A DNA stretch of 64,000 bases, from the NCBI GenBank assembly GCA_905182325.1, contig CAJJBD010000003.1, positions 1 through 64,000 on the forward strand, read 5' to 3'. The notes beneath the pieces were generated by a model, which ran no database searches, was not told the origin of the DNA, and saw only the letters and a program-made list of their open reading frames with translations. Position numbers and translations under genes: made by a program. Below are positions 27,377 through 37,380 of this stretch, piece after piece; the first letter of the stretch is position 1; each line of letters begins with the position of its first letter. Source of the DNA: an uncultured Planktomarina sp. (GTDB lineage Bacteria > Pseudomonadota > Alphaproteobacteria > Rhodobacterales > Rhodobacteraceae).

Positions 27377-30302
27377 GTAATCGGCCTCCTTCTGGGTCAA
27401 AAAAAACTAAATCACAAACCTCACAAATTGTTTCAACACCACTTAAGTGATCCACCATTTTGACTTTACTACCGAGCCTCGCTCGCCCATTGCGTAAAAA
27501 TGCCTGCGCGATAACACTTTTGGCAGAAGGCGAGTAGCACATAGAAGTGACATATCCCTGGTCATTTTTTCGCTCAGAAATATCTTCAACTTCAAAAAGA
27601 TGTGCGCCTGAAATGATCTGTTTCAGAGGGTCTAACGGCCGCAAGCCGACGAGTTGGTCACGGTGCTCACCCACCATTCCCGGGCGCGCTGCCATTACCT
27701 TGCCTATGCAATCTTTTTTAGCCGAAACCATCCGCGACATTCCAATATCAAATGCTGTAGTTCGACCGTGAATTTCAGCATGGGTAATAAAACCTTTTTC
27801 TATTCGCAGTGTATTGAGTGCCTCCATTCCATAAGGCCCACCGCCCAATGCTTTCGCTTTGCCCAACAAAAGACGGAACAAACTATCACCATATCGCGCA
27901 GGGACGGCAAGCTCATAAGCATGTTCACCAGAAAAAGAAATCCGGAATAAACGGCCGGCAACGTCACCCAAATTTACCTCGCCACATCCCATGTAGGGTA
28001 TGGACTCATTGTTAATTTTTTTTGAAAGTATACCGTTTAAGATTTCGCGGGATTTAGGCCCCGCTATAGCAAATTGCGCCCAGTGCTCCGTAACAGACAC
28101 AAAACTAAGGTCTAAGTCTGGTCGTAATACTTGATGAACAAAATCCATATGGCGCATCACCTCGCCCGCCGCGGCTGTAGTTGTAGTCATTAGATAATGA
28201 GTTTCACCTAGGCGCGCGCACGTTCCATCATCCATTACGTGACCGTCTTCACGCAGCATCAGACCGTAACGTACCCGTCCTATCTTCAGTGTGGCAAAAG
28301 AGTTAGTGTATAATAAGTCCAAAAATTTAGCAGCATCTTTACCTTTAATATCAATTTTTCCCAAAGTAGACACATCACACACACCAACCTGCGAACGCAC
28401 CATATCAACTTCACGGTCACAAGATTGGCGCCAGTGTGATTCACCTGCCTGAGGAAAATAGCTGGGGCGATACCAGAGACCGGCCTCAATCATTGGAGCG
28501 TTAAGTTCCTGTGACGCCAGGTGGCTACTCAGAAAGCGTTCTGGTGCAAAGCCTTTGCCCTCACCGCCAGCACCAAGTGCGGCCATAGCCACTGGAACAT
28601 AGGGCGGGCGAAAGGTTGTAGTGCCAGTCTCTGGAATGCCGCGGCCAGTAGCATCAGCCAAGACGGCTAGTGCCGTTACATTGGAATTTTTACCCTGGTC
28701 AGTTGCCATGCCTTGAGTTGTATAACGCTTCATGTGTTCAACAGAGCGAAAATTCTCCTGGGCGGCTTGTTTAATGTCTTTAGTAGTAACATCATTTTGG
28801 AAATCCAACCAAGCGCGACCTTTCCCACCAACGTCCCAAAATGCTGTAATCTCATAGGTTCCATCTTCAGATTTTGGGACATTAAGTTTGACCGCAGACT
28901 TTCCTAAATCTTTTATTACGATGCTTGCCACAGCATAGGCCTCAGCCAAAACACCAGCTGTATTCATTGTCCCAGCGGCGGAGCCAGCAACTACCATACC
29001 AGGAATTGCTCCTTCTTTTGATAAAAAGCTTGCCAGTTTTTCATCCCACACGGGCCGTCCGTTCATGTGGCATGTAAGATGCACTGTCGGGTTCCACCCG
29101 CCAGATACGCCCAATGCATCACATTCTAAAACTTTGGTTTTGCCTTGGTATTCGATAGTAATGGCGCTCAAGCCCAAGCGACCAGATGTATCGACAACCC
29201 GAGCGCCAGCGTAGAGTGGGTAATCTGCTATTGCAGATACACCAATTCGGCTATCGATCATCGCCACGACCTCTACACCCGAGTTGGTTAAATCTCGAGC
29301 AGTGCGATGGGCGTCTGAATTATTCCCAAAAATTGCTATTTTTTTACCAGTAGCCACACCATACTGATTAAGATAGCTACGCATTCCACTGGCAGTCATT
29401 ATTCCCGGGCGGTCATTATTTGGAAAAGCTATTTGGCGTTCCAATGCCCCTGCGCAAAGAATAGTCCGTTTAGCTACGATCCGCCAAAAAGTTTCGAGAG
29501 GTAGGCCTGAAGGCAAGATACCAAGATGATGTGCTACCCGTTCCAGGGCACCGTAAGTTCCTTGGTCATAGGCTCCAGTTACGGTTGTGTTGGTCATTAT
29601 TGTTACGTTTGCCAGTCCCTCAAGCTCCACCGTTACATCCGCTGCCCACACATGACCTGCTACACTGTCTACCTCTTCAACCTCCGATAGCAAACGTCCA
29701 CCTAGCCGATTGTTTTCATCCACCAAAACTACAGACAAACCCGCGCGGGCAACCGTCAATGCCGCCATCAAACCCGACGGCCCAGCACCAACAATTAAAA
29801 CGTCGCAATGGGCATAGGCTTTCTCATATAAATCATGATCGTAGGACATGTTTAAAGTCCCCAAACCTGCCGCTCGACGAATTAAGGGCTCATATAGCCA
29901 TTCCCAAAAGGGTTGCGGCCACATAAATGTTTTATAGTAGAAACCAGCTGCCAGGAAAGTAGATAGGTAATCATTAATACCGAGGGCATCAAACCTAAGT
30001 GACGGCCATGCATTTTGAGGCTGGGCAACCAATCCCTCGTACAGCGGCTGAACTGTTGCTCTTGTGTTAGGTTCTTTTGATTTACCTCGCTTCACTGTTA
30101 CTAATGCATTTGGCTCCTCTGACCCAGCTGTCATTATCCCACGTGGCCGGTGATATTTGAACGACCGTCCCACTAGAATTTGGTCATTAGCCAAAAGTGC
30201 ACTTGCCAGAGTATCACCAGCGAAACCTATGTAAGGCCGGTCATTAAAGTGGAAATTCAGAGCATTTCCTCGGTCGATAAGCCCTTTACCCGGCAGTCTC
30301 AT
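27369..30302 (-). CDS. soxA: Sarcosine oxidase alpha subunit
   Basis: This 977-residue subunit binds NAD and carries the folate-dependent half of the enzyme. The N-terminus has a 2Fe-2S-like fold lacking cysteines (YIGFAGDTLASALLANDQIL), followed by a Rossmann domain (VLIVGAGPSGLMAALTVARA) and a second nucleotide-binding site. The C-terminal about 380 residues are a GcvT-like aminomethyltransferase domain that binds tetrahydrofolate (HWRQSCDREVDMVRSQVGV, then LDLLYTNSFATLKIGRVRYG). The complex oxidises sarcosine to glycine, giving peroxide and methylene-THF. It overlaps soxD by 4 bases. Confidence 0.96.
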   Translation of the reverse strand: MRLPGKGLIDRGNALNFHFNDRPYIGFAGDTLASALLANDQILVGRSFKYHRPRGIMTAGSEEPNALVTVKRGKSKEPNTRATVQPLYEGLVAQPQNAWPSLRFDALGINDYLSTFLAAGFYYKTFMWPQPFWEWLYEPLIRRAAGLGTLNMSYDHDLYEKAYAHCDVLIVGAGPSGLMAALTVARAGLSVVLVDENNRLGGRLLSEVEEVDSVAGHVWAADVTVELEGLANVTIMTNTTVTGAYDQGTYGALERVAHHLGILPSGLPLETFWRIVAKRTILCAGALERQIAFPNNDRPGIMTASGMRSYLNQYGVATGKKIAIFGNNSDAHRTARDLTNSGVEVVAMIDSRIGVSAIADYPLYAGARVVDTSGRLGLSAITIEYQGKTKVLECDALGVSGGWNPTVHLTCHMNGRPVWDEKLASFLSKEGAIPGMVVAGSAAGTMNTAGVLAEAYAVASIVIKDLGKSAVKLNVPKSEDGTYEITAFWDVGGKGRAWLDFQNDVTTKDIKQAAQENFRSVEHMKRYTTQGMATDQGKNSNVTALAVLADATGRGIPETGTTTFRPPYVPVAMAALGAGGEGKGFAPERFLSSHLASQELNAPMIEAGLWYRPSYFPQAGESHWRQSCDREVDMVRSQVGVCDVSTLGKIDIKGKDAAKFLDLLYTNSFATLKIGRVRYGLMLREDGHVMDDGTCARLGETHYLMTTTTAAAGEVMRHMDFVHQVLRPDLDLSFVSVTEHWAQFAIAGPKSREILNGILSKKINNESIPYMGCGEVNLGDVAGRLFRISFSGEHAYELAVPARYGDSLFRLLLGKAKALGGGPYGMEALNTLRIEKGFITHAEIHGRTTAFDIGMSRMVSAKKDCIGKVMAARPGMVGEHRDQLVGLRPLDPLKQIISGAHLFEVEDISERKNDQGYVTSMCYSPSAKSVIAQAFLRNGRARLGSKVKMVDHLSGVETICEVCDLVFFDPEGGRLRG

Positions 30303-30562
30303 AACCCATTCTCCTTGGCCAATCTTGCTGATAAAACCTCATGCGAAACGGTATTACGCTTTACCACCAGCCAGGCACCGCAGCCCTGTTCATGATGCCA
30401 CAAATCTTCAGTTACACCAGCCAGATTTTCTCGATTGTGGAGGTAATCGTTCCACGTTTCTAAAGTTGATTCAGGGTCTGGCCTATCCAAAATAGAGGCA
30501 TGCCCTTGGTAATAAAACTCACGTCGATCACGGGAGCCACAAAGTGGGCATTTTATGCGCAT
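30299..30562 (-). CDS. soxD: Sarcosine oxidase delta subunit
   Basis: SoxD is the 87-residue zinc-binding subunit. The N-terminal CPLCGSRD pair and the later LWHHEQGCGAWL (His and Cys) form the expected Cys3-His zinc site. The length is normal for the family (about 90). It overlaps soxA by 4 bases and follows soxB by 62 bases, the standard soxBDA order. Confidence 0.95.
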   Translation of the reverse strand: MRIKCPLCGSRDRREFYYQGHASILDRPDPESTLETWNDYLHNRENLAGVTEDLWHHEQGCGAWLVVKRNTVSHEVLSARLAKENGL

Positions 30563-30624
30563 AAAATTTTATCCTAGCTTCCTGCATAATCACAATTAAA
30601 ATTAACAACACTCACCTCAACTTC

Positions 30625-31896
30625 CTAATGCAGGTTATGTTGCGCGCCTGTACCCTCTTCATCAATCAACCCATGACCAGTTCTAAATCGATCTATTGGA
30701 AACCCCTGCGCTGCTGAATGGGGCGTTCCAGTCGCCATCAAATGTGCAAAGCAATTTCCAGATGCGGGTACCGCCTTAAAACCGCCATAACACCACCCAG
30801 CATTAAGGAATAATCCTTCAATGTGGGTTTTATCAATGATCGGTGATCCATCAGGAGTCATATCCATAATCCCTCCCCAGCTGCGTAGCATTCGAGCCTT
30901 TCCGAGCATCGGCATCAGAGTCATTCCTGCTTCTGCAACGTGCTCAACCATTGGTAGATTGCCGCGTGCTGCGTAGCTTGCATACATGTCTAGATCGCCC
31001 CCAAAAACCAGCCCCCCTTTATCAGATTGGCTGATATAGAAATGGCCCATGCCAAAACTGACCACATGATTGATACAGGGCTTCAAACCTTCAGTAACAA
31101 AAGCTTGCAACACATGGCTTTCGATGGGTAATTGCATGCCAGCCATCGCAGCTAATTGGCTACTGCGCCCAGCTACCACGATGCCCACCTTTTTGGCACG
31201 AATAGGTCCACGTGAGGTTTGTACACCCTTTACCACCCCACCAGAAACATCAATCCCAGTCACTTCACAATTTTGTATCAAATCTACACCACGCTGATCA
31301 GCGCCTCGGGCATATCCCCAAGCTACTGCGTCATGGCGTGCCGTTCCGGCCCGTCGCTGTAATAGGCCACCATATATTGGAAATCTACCTTGTTCATAAT
31401 CTAAATAAGGTAGCATTTTACGAAGTTGCTTAACACTTAATAGCTCTGCATCATCACCTTGATTACGTATAGAGTTTCCACGGCGTATCATAGCATCTCG
31501 CTGGCCATCACTGTGAAATAACGAAATTTTGCCACGTTGTGAATGCATCACATTGTAATTCAAATCAGCCTCTAGACCTTCCCATAATTTGAGGGAGTGA
31601 GAATAAAACTCTGAGTTTCCCGGCAAAAAATAATCAGCCCTAATTATCGTTGTATTTCGCCCAATGTTGCCACCACCAATGTGACCCTTTTCCAGTACCG
31701 CTATATTTTTTAAGCCATGCTCTTTAGCCAAGTAATAGGCCGTTGAAAGTCCATGGCCACCACCACCAATAATAATGATGTCATATTCCTGTGCTGGTTC
31801 AGGATCACGCCAATGGGGGCCCCAACCACTATTACCTTTCAAGCCTTCCGTCAGAACTTTTAGGGCTGAAAATCGCATAGCTGGGTTCCTATTCAA
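30625..31896 (-). CDS. soxB: Sarcosine oxidase beta subunit
   Basis: SoxB oxidises sarcosine with FAD and carries the covalent FMN. The 423-residue protein has an N-terminal dinucleotide motif (DIIIIGGGGHGLSTAYYLA), and ARHDAVAW contains the His known for covalent FMN attachment in this family. It is first of soxBDAG. It lies downstream of the glutamate dehydrogenase gene, so sarcosine nitrogen and carbon use appear linked. I see no strong operator in the 86-base gap upstream. Confidence 0.95.
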   Translation of the reverse strand: MNRNPAMRFSALKVLTEGLKGNSGWGPHWRDPEPAQEYDIIIIGGGGHGLSTAYYLAKEHGLKNIAVLEKGHIGGGNIGRNTTIIRADYFLPGNSEFYSHSLKLWEGLEADLNYNVMHSQRGKISLFHSDGQRDAMIRRGNSIRNQGDDAELLSVKQLRKMLPYLDYEQGRFPIYGGLLQRRAGTARHDAVAWGYARGADQRGVDLIQNCEVTGIDVSGGVVKGVQTSRGPIRAKKVGIVVAGRSSQLAAMAGMQLPIESHVLQAFVTEGLKPCINHVVSFGMGHFYISQSDKGGLVFGGDLDMYASYAARGNLPMVEHVAEAGMTLMPMLGKARMLRSWGGIMDMTPDGSPIIDKTHIEGLFLNAGWCYGGFKAVPASGNCFAHLMATGTPHSAAQGFPIDRFRTGHGLIDEEGTGAQHNLH

Positions 31897-31981
31897 GAAG
31901 CTTACGACGCACTGAATAAAAATAATAACTGTTTGGCAAGATCTATTTAGAAATAAAATTCAATAGCTTTTTAAGTCTGAA

Positions 31982-33418
31982 TTAAAGGCCTTTAGCGGTA
32001 TATGCTCCCGCGACCTTACCAATGCTTACAAGATATGCCGCTGTCCGCATATCTGGGACATCGCTTCGGCTACGCCATACTTCAGCCATGGCATTATACG
32101 CACCACGCATAGTATCATCGAGACCAGAACGCACCAACTCAAGCTCAGTGGCACCTTTAAGATACTTCATCTTGAAATCTGGGCTCAGCTGCCAAGCAAA
32201 ATCAGAAGACGAGCTTAACCGTTCTAGTTCCTCTACAATTAGTTGATTTCGCGATTCCTCTCGACGGCGCTCCATACGTCCAAAACGAATGTGACTTAAA
32301 TTCTTTACCCACTCAAAATATGAAACAGTGACACCGCCAGCATTGGCGTACATGTCTGGAATAATAACAACACCCTTTTCGCGTAAAATTAAATCAGCGC
32401 TTGCTGTGACAGGTCCGTTTGCAGCCTCTACAATCAGCCGCGCTTTTACATTACTAGCGTTTTCGCGGTGAATTACCCCTTCAAGTGCAGCTGGAATTAA
32501 AATGTCACAGGCAGCCTCTAATATTGATGCGCCATCACTTGTATAGTTGGCTCCTGGAAAGTCTTTCACCCCACCGTGATCTGCTACCCAAGCTTTCAGC
32601 GCCTCTATGTCCAATCCCTCAGAATTACTCACAGCTCCATCACGTTCTATGACCCCAGTAACACGAGCACCGTCTTCCTCACTTAAAAACTTTGCTGCGT
32701 GATATCCTACATTTCCTAGGCCTTGAAAAATTATAGCTTTGCCATCCAACCCACTAGACAAGCCTGCAGCTTTTATATCCTCAGGATGCCTGAAAAATTC
32801 TTGCAGAGCATACTGGACACCACGACCAGTTGCCTCAGTCCTACCCTGAATTCCTCCACCATTAACTGGCTTGCCAGTAACACAGGCGCGGCCGTTAATA
32901 TCAGTCGTGTTCATCCTTTGGTATTGGTCGGCAATCCAAGCCATCTCACGTTCACCAGTACCCATATCTGGGGCGGGAACATTTTGTGATGGATGTATAA
33001 GGTCGCGTTTTATCAATTCGTAAGCAAACCGGCGTGTGATTTGCTCAAGCTCGTGCTCGTCGTATGCTGAAGGATCAATACATAAGCCCCCCTTTGAGCC
33101 ACCATAGGGTGCATCAACTAGCGCACATTTATATGTCATCAGCGCCGCAAGAGCTTCCACTTCATCTTGGTTCACACCCAACGAATAACGAATGCCACCT
33201 TTTACAGGCTCCATATGTTCTGAATGGACAGCACGATAACCAGTAAAAGTTTTAATTTCTCCTCTCAGCCTCACGCCAAATCTCACCGTATAAGTCGCAT
33301 TACAAACTCGGATTTTCTCTGCCAACCCAGGCGGCATGTCCAAAAGAGCAACTGCTCGGTTAAACATAATATCGACACTGTCACGGAAACTAGGTTCAGA
33401 TGAAGAGTGGGGTCGCAT
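31982..33418 (-). CDS. gdhA: Glutamate dehydrogenase (Glu/Leu/Phe/Val dehydrogenase family)
   Basis: This 478-residue oxidoreductase interconverts glutamate and 2-oxoglutarate plus ammonia. The catalytic Lys region reads APYGGSKGGLCIDP, near VPAPDMGTGEREMAWIAD, and the Rossmann motif is VIFQGLGNVGYHAAKF. The ATG at 33418 is chosen because AAGGAG lies about 8 bases upstream; an earlier in-frame start 11 codons upstream has none. Cofactor preference (NAD or NADP) and the physiological direction cannot be read from the sequence. It lies 85 bases upstream of soxB. Confidence 0.9.
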   Translation of the reverse strand: MRPHSSSEPSFRDSVDIMFNRAVALLDMPPGLAEKIRVCNATYTVRFGVRLRGEIKTFTGYRAVHSEHMEPVKGGIRYSLGVNQDEVEALAALMTYKCALVDAPYGGSKGGLCIDPSAYDEHELEQITRRFAYELIKRDLIHPSQNVPAPDMGTGEREMAWIADQYQRMNTTDINGRACVTGKPVNGGGIQGRTEATGRGVQYALQEFFRHPEDIKAAGLSSGLDGKAIIFQGLGNVGYHAAKFLSEEDGARVTGVIERDGAVSNSEGLDIEALKAWVADHGGVKDFPGANYTSDGASILEAACDILIPAALEGVIHRENASNVKARLIVEAANGPVTASADLILREKGVVIIPDMYANAGGVTVSYFEWVKNLSHIRFGRMERRREESRNQLIVEELERLSSSSDFAWQLSPDFKMKYLKGATELELVRSGLDDTMRGAYNAMAEVWRSRSDVPDMRTAAYLVSIGKVAGAYTAKGL

Positions 33419-33513
33419 CGAGATGCTCCTTCTAAGGTTCAACAATATCAATACACCTTAGGCCATTTAGGACAAGAGAAAGCTAGTAAATAGAGAATAG
33501 GAAACAAAGTTCT

Positions 33514-33987
33514 TTAGTCTGGCTGTTCCATAATCAATGCCGCCAAGGCGTCAGCCATGGACTTGGCCTGAGCTGGTGAAGTTACGCCACCTACACCAAT
33601 TTTTGAGCCCATTCGCCAGTATAGACCCGGTACCCATGCCCGTTCAAATTTACGATTTAATGTAACTACAAAGCCATTAGAGGGTTTGAAAGCAAAAACG
33701 CCACGTTCAACTTTGCAGATATCTTCTATTAAGGCTAGGATGCTTCCATCTGCAAGAAAAAGGCCCGTACTGCGCAATTCAATAGGCTGATCAGTACCAC
33801 GCCTCATCGCCCGTGTAGTCCATAAAAAGCCAGCAGCAACCAATACAAGAAACACTCGATATAGGAAACTCATCTCAGTCGTAATAGCTAAGTATAGTAA
33901 CAAAATGCCCAAGAAACCCATTGCGAAAAGTGCAAGTATCCGGCGTATCGGTGATACCTTTAGTTTCAATATAACTGAAGATTTCAA
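33514..33987 (-). CDS. Inner membrane protein, function unknown
   Basis: This 157-residue protein has two adjacent membrane helices (about residues 15-36 and 40-56) followed by a soluble domain of about 95 residues, with the segments IELRSTGLFLADGSILALIE and RKFERAWVPGLYWRMGSKIG. The layout resembles small PH-like membrane proteins. I do not recognise a named family. It is transcribed between the dehydrogenase genes but is separated from both by gaps of about 90 bases. Confidence 0.65.
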   Translation of the reverse strand: MKSSVILKLKVSPIRRILALFAMGFLGILLLYLAITTEMSFLYRVFLVLVAAGFLWTTRAMRRGTDQPIELRSTGLFLADGSILALIEDICKVERGVFAFKPSNGFVVTLNRKFERAWVPGLYWRMGSKIGVGGVTSPAQAKSMADALAALIMEQPD

Positions 33988-34073
33988 CTCAAGCTCCCTT
34001 TTAAAACCACCATAGCAGACCGTTAGTGGTCTAACTGCCCTGGAAATCTTTAGAATAAAAGTACAATTGGCTA

Positions 34074-35018
34074 TTACTGCCGAACAACTACTTCTTTTCC
34101 ACGTTGTTCAGGCTCGTCATCAATTAATTCTAAAGGGAACCCAGAGGCAAGAATGCTTAAACCAGTCGCCTCTTCTAGTCTTTCAATAATCCGATCAGAT
34201 TGCGCACGGGGCCCATAACGTTTTTGTCCATCTGAAATAATATCAATAACCAGGGGTGAAACTTCTAATGGGACACCGTGATCATCAGCAATTTTCTGAA
34301 AGAGCCCAATATCTTTTTGTACAAGATCCATTGTAAAGCTTACATCTCGAGATCCAGATAAAATCAATTGACTTTCAGTTTCATGAACAAATGAAGTGCC
34401 AGACGACATAGAAATTGCCTCATAGGCCATACCCATATCCAGTCCGGCAGCTTTCATAACAGTCAAAGCCTCACAGACTGTAATTAAATTTGCTGTCGCC
34501 AAGTAGTTGGTCATCACCTTTAGCAAACTGGCAGTACCAACATCACCTACGTGCAAAATACGTCGCCCCATATGTGTAAGTATTGGTAAAACCCTGTCAA
34601 AAGTTTTGCGCTCACAACCCGCGTAGATCGAGATGTTGCCTGTGTCAGCACGGTGGCACCCACCAGATACAGGGCAGTCCACAGCCTCACCACCTGCAGC
34701 CACTACTAACCCAGCAAGCTTTTTGACTTTCTCCGCATCAGTTGTTGACATTTCCATCCAAATTTTGCCGGGACCTACAGATGGCAACATCTCTTTTACT
34801 ATCACATTTGAAGCTTCCGGGGTGGGAAGGCACGTAATTACAACATCACAGGTTTGCATTAAATTATGAGCGTTGGAACCATCTTTAGCACCGCGCTCGA
34901 CAAAGCTTTTAACAAAGTTTTTATTCAGGTCATGAACACTCACATTCTTTCCGTTACGCATTAAACTACCAGCCAGTTTTCCGCCAACATTGCCTAAGCC
35001 AATAAAACCAATGTTCAT
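34074..35018 (-). CDS. 3-hydroxyisobutyrate dehydrogenase-family oxidoreductase
   Basis: This 314-residue protein has the family signature MNIGFIGLGNVGGKLAGSL at its N-terminus, DCPVSGGCHRADTGNISIYA in the substrate region, and the catalytic Lys in ASLLKVMTNYLA. These enzymes oxidise short beta-hydroxyacids with NAD(P). The substrate is not indicated by the neighbours. ATG at 35018 is preferred because GGAGGG lies about 9 bases before it. It is divergent from the broken dehalogenase gene. Confidence 0.85.
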   Translation of the reverse strand: MNIGFIGLGNVGGKLAGSLMRNGKNVSVHDLNKNFVKSFVERGAKDGSNAHNLMQTCDVVITCLPTPEASNVIVKEMLPSVGPGKIWMEMSTTDAEKVKKLAGLVVAAGGEAVDCPVSGGCHRADTGNISIYAGCERKTFDRVLPILTHMGRRILHVGDVGTASLLKVMTNYLATANLITVCEALTVMKAAGLDMGMAYEAISMSSGTSFVHETESQLILSGSRDVSFTMDLVQKDIGLFQKIADDHGVPLEVSPLVIDIISDGQKRYGPRAQSDRIIERLEEATGLSILASGFPLELIDDEPEQRGKEVVVRQ

Positions 35019-35082
35019 AAGTAAAACCCTCCATTCCAACCTTAAGTGCCATTATTCTCAATATCTAATTTGTTGCCCATGT

Positions 35083-35110
35083 TTGAGATACTTGTTATCT
35101 CTCTTATGAT
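35083..35110 (+). promoter_or_regulatory. Sigma-70-like promoter upstream of rdhA-like pseudogene
   Basis: TTGAGA at 35083-35088 and TATGAT at 35105-35110 are separated by 16 bases, close to the -35 and -10 consensus. The presumed transcription start is about 10 bases before the ATG at 35127. Confidence 0.5.
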
Positions 35111-35126
35111 TTAGCAATATAGGCAC

Positions 35127-36249
35127 ATGCAAGAACCAACTGATCCAGCAGCCGGCATAGAAACGACAAAAGAGTTCAAACGGTTCAGACAAAAAAACGA
35201 TGTGTTCACAAGAGCTTTTTAGGACCCAAATGTCCGATCAGATAAAACAGATGCCTTTTTCGGTAGCTACCGCATGGAGGCCCTCCCACGTAGAGGCGAT
35301 GGTTTTACTCAAAAAGATTTCGCATTGCGCAATGCAAGCTGGTTAATATCCGACATCATGACTGATCGACATGCAGATAAGGGTCGGCGTGAGGGCTTTC
35401 AAGCACCAATCAGCAACGACACACCAGTCGCCGATGAAAAAGCTTTGTACCAGCGACGCATCGGCAGAAATAAAAAAGATTTCTAAATTTTTTAGCTCAG
35501 ATTTATGCGGAATTACCCATTTAGATGAGCGGTGGCTTTATTCTAAGCGGGTGGATGTGCACGATATGTCAGAGGTCGAGATTGGACTGCCAGACAGGCT
35601 CACCAGTGTAGTAGTACTCGGACATCAAATGGACAAAGAGTTAGTGCAAACCTATCCCTCTGCTTTAGGAGGTGCGGCAACTGATCAGGAGTATAGCCAT
35701 GAGGCAGCAATCGTAATGCAGATTGCGGCCTATATTAGGAATTTAGGTTACCAAGCCATTGCCTCAATGAACGACACAGGCTTGGTAATTCCAATGGCAA
35801 TTCAAGCAGGCTTGGGAGAGTATGCACGCAACCAATTGGTAATTACCCCTGAATTTCGTCCAAGGTTGTGGTTTTCAAAAATATTCACAGATATGCCTTT
35901 AAAGAGCGATAAACCTAGAAGGCCAGGTGTCGCAAAGTTTTGCGATATTTGCACTAAATGCGTAGATGCCTGCCCTGTTAAAGCGCTTCCTAGCGGGCCC
36001 CCAAGGACCGGTGGCGGCCTGTCATCCATAAGAGGTGTCAGAAAGTGGACGTCAAATGCAGAGAAATGCTTCTCATTTTGGGCAACACTGGGCACTGATT
36101 TTGCAATTTGTATGCGAGTCTGTCCATTTAATCGTGATTTTAGTACTTGGGCACAACGTATTTGGTTAAAACTTGCTTTGTCGCCAGCACGACACTTAGC
36201 ACTCTGGGTGGACCACTATCGGGCGGGACGCATCAAGCCCAGTGAATGA
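35127..36249 (+). pseudogene. Reductive dehalogenase-like gene, broken by stop and frameshift
   Basis: The encoded protein resembles a soluble corrinoid-dependent reductive dehalogenase, with an N-terminal DGFTQKDFALRNASW segment, SMNDTGLVIPMAIQAGLGEY in the core and the cluster motifs CDICTKCVDACP and CMRVCPFNR. From ATG 35127 the frame reads to a TAG at 35220-35222, where a Trp is likely in intact relatives (TGG to TAG), then continues unbroken in the same frame to 35486. The remainder, to 36249, is in another frame: similarity passes from QRR near 35455 to SAEIKKISKFF near 35465, marking a frameshift. In the second cluster the expected Cys before AIC is Phe (TDFAIC). Three lesions argue for decay, though assembly error cannot be excluded for any one. 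A membrane anchor is absent. Confidence 0.72.
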
Positions 36250-36446
36250 TGGCCAAAATAAAAAACCTTGGGATACAAGCCTTTTAATTATTTAGATCCG
36301 TATTTTGAGGGTCTTTATAAACCTTCTTTAGTCTGTAATCGACTTGCTTTTTGGAAAAGTAAAACTAACTACAAACTAAAATTGTCGGGTCAAGGCTCTA
36401 CTAAAATGTATAAACTGTTTTGACACCCTAAGAAAAAGGATTTGAT

Positions 36447-37358
36447 ATGTCGTTGCGGCCCACCTTAGAGACTCGATTAGCAACTCCAGCTATCGAAGGA
36501 GCAGGAGTAAAGTTGCACCGGGCTTTTGGTTTTCAAGATCCTTCTGAACTTGATCCCTTTTTATTATTTGATGATTTTCGTAACGAACTTACTGAGGATT
36601 TCAGAAATGGCTTTCCTTGGCATCCGCATAGAGGAATTGAAACTATAACTTATGTTTTGGCCGGGTCAGTCGAACATGCAGATAGCCTTGGCAACGAAGG
36701 TAAATTGGAGGCAGGAGACGTTCAGTGGATGACTGCCGGACGTGGGATTATGCATCAAGAAATGCCTCAAGGAAATGTTAAAGGGCAAATGCATGGCTTT
36801 CAACTTTGGGGGAATTTGCCAACTAGCTTAAAAATGACAGCACCACGCTATCAAGATGTCTCTGGAACTGAAATTCCTGAGGTAATCGATGACGACGGCA
36901 CTCGCGTAAAAATTATAGTTGGAGAGTTTTGGGGAAAAAAAGGTCCGGTAGATGGTATTGCTGCCGACCCTCAATACCTTGATATTTACGTTCCACCAGG
37001 TATTCAAAAAACCTTTAAAATTGATACATACCGAAAAGCATTTGCATATGTCTTTGACGGCGCTGCAGCCTTTGCAGACGCCTCAACACCGACTGGTGTT
37101 CTACTGGAGAAGGAAATTGCAGGTCAAGAAATGAACATTCGTGATTTGTCTGGTAATCGGACTTTAATAAAATTTGGAACAGGAGATGAAATCTGTTTGC
37201 AGGCTGGACCCAACGGGGTCAGGTTTTTATTAATATCAGGAGCACCAATTGACGAGCCCGTGGCTTGGCACGGTCCAATAGTTATGAATACTAAAGAAGA
37301 ATTAGCCCAAGCACTTACCGAATTGAGAAATGGGACCTTTATCAAACCGACTCACTAG
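36447..37358 (+). CDS. Pirin family protein
   Basis: This 303-residue two-domain cupin protein has the pirin N-terminal metal motif HPHRGIETITYVLAG and IMHQEMP, giving the His and Glu ligands of the iron site. Bacterial pirins have been reported as quercetinases or as partners of metabolic enzymes; the role here is unknown. A purine-rich AAAAAGG lies upstream of the ATG. A perfect hairpin begins at its stop codon. Confidence 0.92.
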   Translation: MSLRPTLETRLATPAIEGAGVKLHRAFGFQDPSELDPFLLFDDFRNELTEDFRNGFPWHPHRGIETITYVLAGSVEHADSLGNEGKLEAGDVQWMTAGRGIMHQEMPQGNVKGQMHGFQLWGNLPTSLKMTAPRYQDVSGTEIPEVIDDDGTRVKIIVGEFWGKKGPVDGIAADPQYLDIYVPPGIQKTFKIDTYRKAFAYVFDGAAAFADASTPTGVLLEKEIAGQEMNIRDLSGNRTLIKFGTGDEICLQAGPNGVRFLLISGAPIDEPVAWHGPIVMNTKEELAQALTELRNGTFIKPTH

Positions 37359-37380
37359 CCCACCAAAGTTTGGTGGGCTA
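37356..37380 (+). terminator. Hairpin terminator overlapping the pirin stop codon
   Basis: TAGCCCACCAAA at 37356-37367 pairs perfectly with TTTGGTGGGCTA at 37369-37380, and the TAG stop is part of the stem. No long T-run follows, so termination strength is uncertain. Confidence 0.6.

Noticed and set aside
35274-35486. Stand-alone 70-residue gene
   Set aside because: It is the middle part of the broken reductive dehalogenase-like gene, in frame with the upstream piece.
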